Positions 62,740 to 64,000 of a DNA stretch of 64,000 nucleotides are shown one piece after another. This stretch comes from Solenopsis invicta. Taxonomy: Eukaryota > Arthropoda > Insecta > Hymenoptera > Formicidae. Each line of letters starts with the position of its first letter. Positions within the stretch are counted from its first letter, which is position 1. Location: assembly GCF_016802725.1 (NCBI RefSeq), contig NC_052672.1:14456710-14520709 (forward strand), read 5' to 3'. The notes under the pieces were generated by a model. That model saw nothing but the letters and a program-made list of their open reading frames with translations, ran no database searches and was not told the DNA's origin. The position numbers and the translations under genes are program-made.

Positions 62740-64000
62740 GAATGAGAAATTTCGCGTCGTCGTTTATCGGTTCTTCCTTTTGCGAACCATCGAACCTCGA
62801 AATCGATCATGCACTTAGCCAATTAAATAATCCTTGAACTCTTTGGTGACAATAATTTTTGACAATCTATCAAATAATAGCTATAATAATCATACTATAA
62901 AAAATATTCTAGTAATTGTAACAGAGCTTAATGAGTCTTTTAATGATATATTTCGAAAGCTTACTAGCTCGTTCTACTAATTTTAAGGAAGCTGTATAAG
63001 AAGCGAAAGATTAATTTGTTTTAAATAAGAAAAACATCTATAATTACGTTGAGGCTTCAGCTTCCAGGTTCGGTGGAGCATATCATCTCATCGTCATTAT
63101 TTTTATCGCGTGATTCGTCCGTCATTCCGTGTATAAAGTCGTTCATTTGCGTTGTTATACGCGTGTACGCGCGCATGTTATGCAAAGAGTGAATTTTCTT
63201 TGACACAATCGCGAATGTTAGTCCATGTTGCATATTTATTGTATTGCGTTCCGTCAAAATCGTACAACTTAATTGAAAAATGAATCATGTTGCGAATTAA
63301 GTAATTCGTGACAGCTCATTCTTTTGCCGTCGGGTGTTTTTACGAAGTTCTTACGCCGGAAATGAGCGGAAATACATATCACAAGGCTATCTTCGAATAA
63401 ACAGAATGGCATTATTTTTTTCTTTTTTTAGCTCCGATAGCTGCGCGCACACGCCTATGAAAGATTCTCACAGTACTATTATATAATTATTAATTATTAT
63501 TATTATTTCGTTCTATTTTATTATATAATATTGTATTATTGTATTAGTATATTATATTATTGCGCATGAATTTGCTTCAACTGGCAACAGCAAACACTGG
63601 CATCTGCCCGGATATTTCGTAGTGCAGTCTACATTTAGCAAAAGTTATAACGCGAGATGGTTGTCGTTAAGAGTTGTCGTAGTCTTGTAGAACTTGTAGA
63701 ACTCGCGGGATTGATTCCTCATCGCGATAGAATTTGTTGTTCAAACTTGAGCGTACAGTATTCTCTTCTTTCGCGAATTAATCGTTACACGGCGGCTATA
63801 TGAAGTCGTTGGGCAGTTCTTCCGGACTAGCTGATAAGAAGTAAACGTTTAGCGAATGTTCTTATCGGTTTGTCGCACTTAATTTACAATTTACCTGCAT
63901 CGAATTAAACAGTATTTCGTAAAGATATATCTTTAAGTTGTGTTCTTATTTAGATAGTCCTTATCTAGACGTTGTATTGCTTCTTGTTCGATCAAACTTT
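62740..64000 (+). other. TH 3' UTR and downstream flank
   Basis: No coding features. The first canonical AATAAA after the stop is at 63396-63401, about 660 bases downstream, and is the likeliest poly(A) signal visible in the window. The DNA beyond, with a TAT/ATT-rich stretch near 63480-63560, shows nothing else. Confidence 0.5.
63396..63401 (+). terminator. Candidate TH poly(A) signal AATAAA
   Basis: Exact AATAAA about 660 bases after the TH stop codon; no closer exact copy was seen after the stop. The T-rich run at 63413-63430 could act as a downstream element. Confidence 0.4.

Overview
The window looks like nuclear DNA of an insect. It is AT-rich, with scattered CpG-rich patches, many GA/CT, GT and TA microsatellites, several short inverted-repeat elements (MITEs), and genes split by AG/GT-bounded introns with AATAAA signals. 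The one gene I recognise with certainty is tyrosine hydroxylase (pale/TH), with insect-type regulatory features. Order cannot be proven from the DNA alone. A hymenopteran such as an ant is my guess from base composition and repeat style, and I hold it weakly.

Layout. 1-29010 holds no gene I can support. It contains AT-rich DNA, a large CpG-rich block at about 17050-19110, smaller mid-GC patches, microsatellites, a Harbinger-like MITE (14424-14568), two long hairpins (4605-4748 and 11276-11385) and one unusually long ORF in AT-rich DNA (14556-15179). At 29011-30423 on the plus strand I reconstruct an unnamed four-exon gene of 178 codons. Its third exon encodes an amphipathic helix with the spacing of a protein kinase A anchoring helix. 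A strong donor just before its stop could instead splice to a transmembrane tail exon ending at 31481. From 31482 to 51328 I again see mostly gene-free DNA, with a piggyBac-type MITE (34260-34453), a mariner-like MITE (49134-49325) and a possible orphan terminal exon (41839-42002).

The right-hand 12 kb is the TH locus: seven coding exons between 51994 and 62739 on the plus strand, encoding 572 residues. Intron 1 is 6.4 kb. Exons 3 and 4 form an acidic insert. Both are flanked by phase-1 introns, so both can be skipped without losing frame. This matches the known insect arrangement of a longer epidermal form and a shorter neuronal form of the enzyme. TH makes L-DOPA, which feeds dopamine signalling and cuticle tanning and melanisation. 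Immediately upstream, and on the opposite strand, lies an unidentified GC-rich degenerate reading frame (51329-51889).

The unnamed gene and TH are far apart and I see no functional link. No CRISPR array, rRNA or credible tRNA was found. Most open frames of 60-150 codons here are expected by chance and were not annotated as genes.
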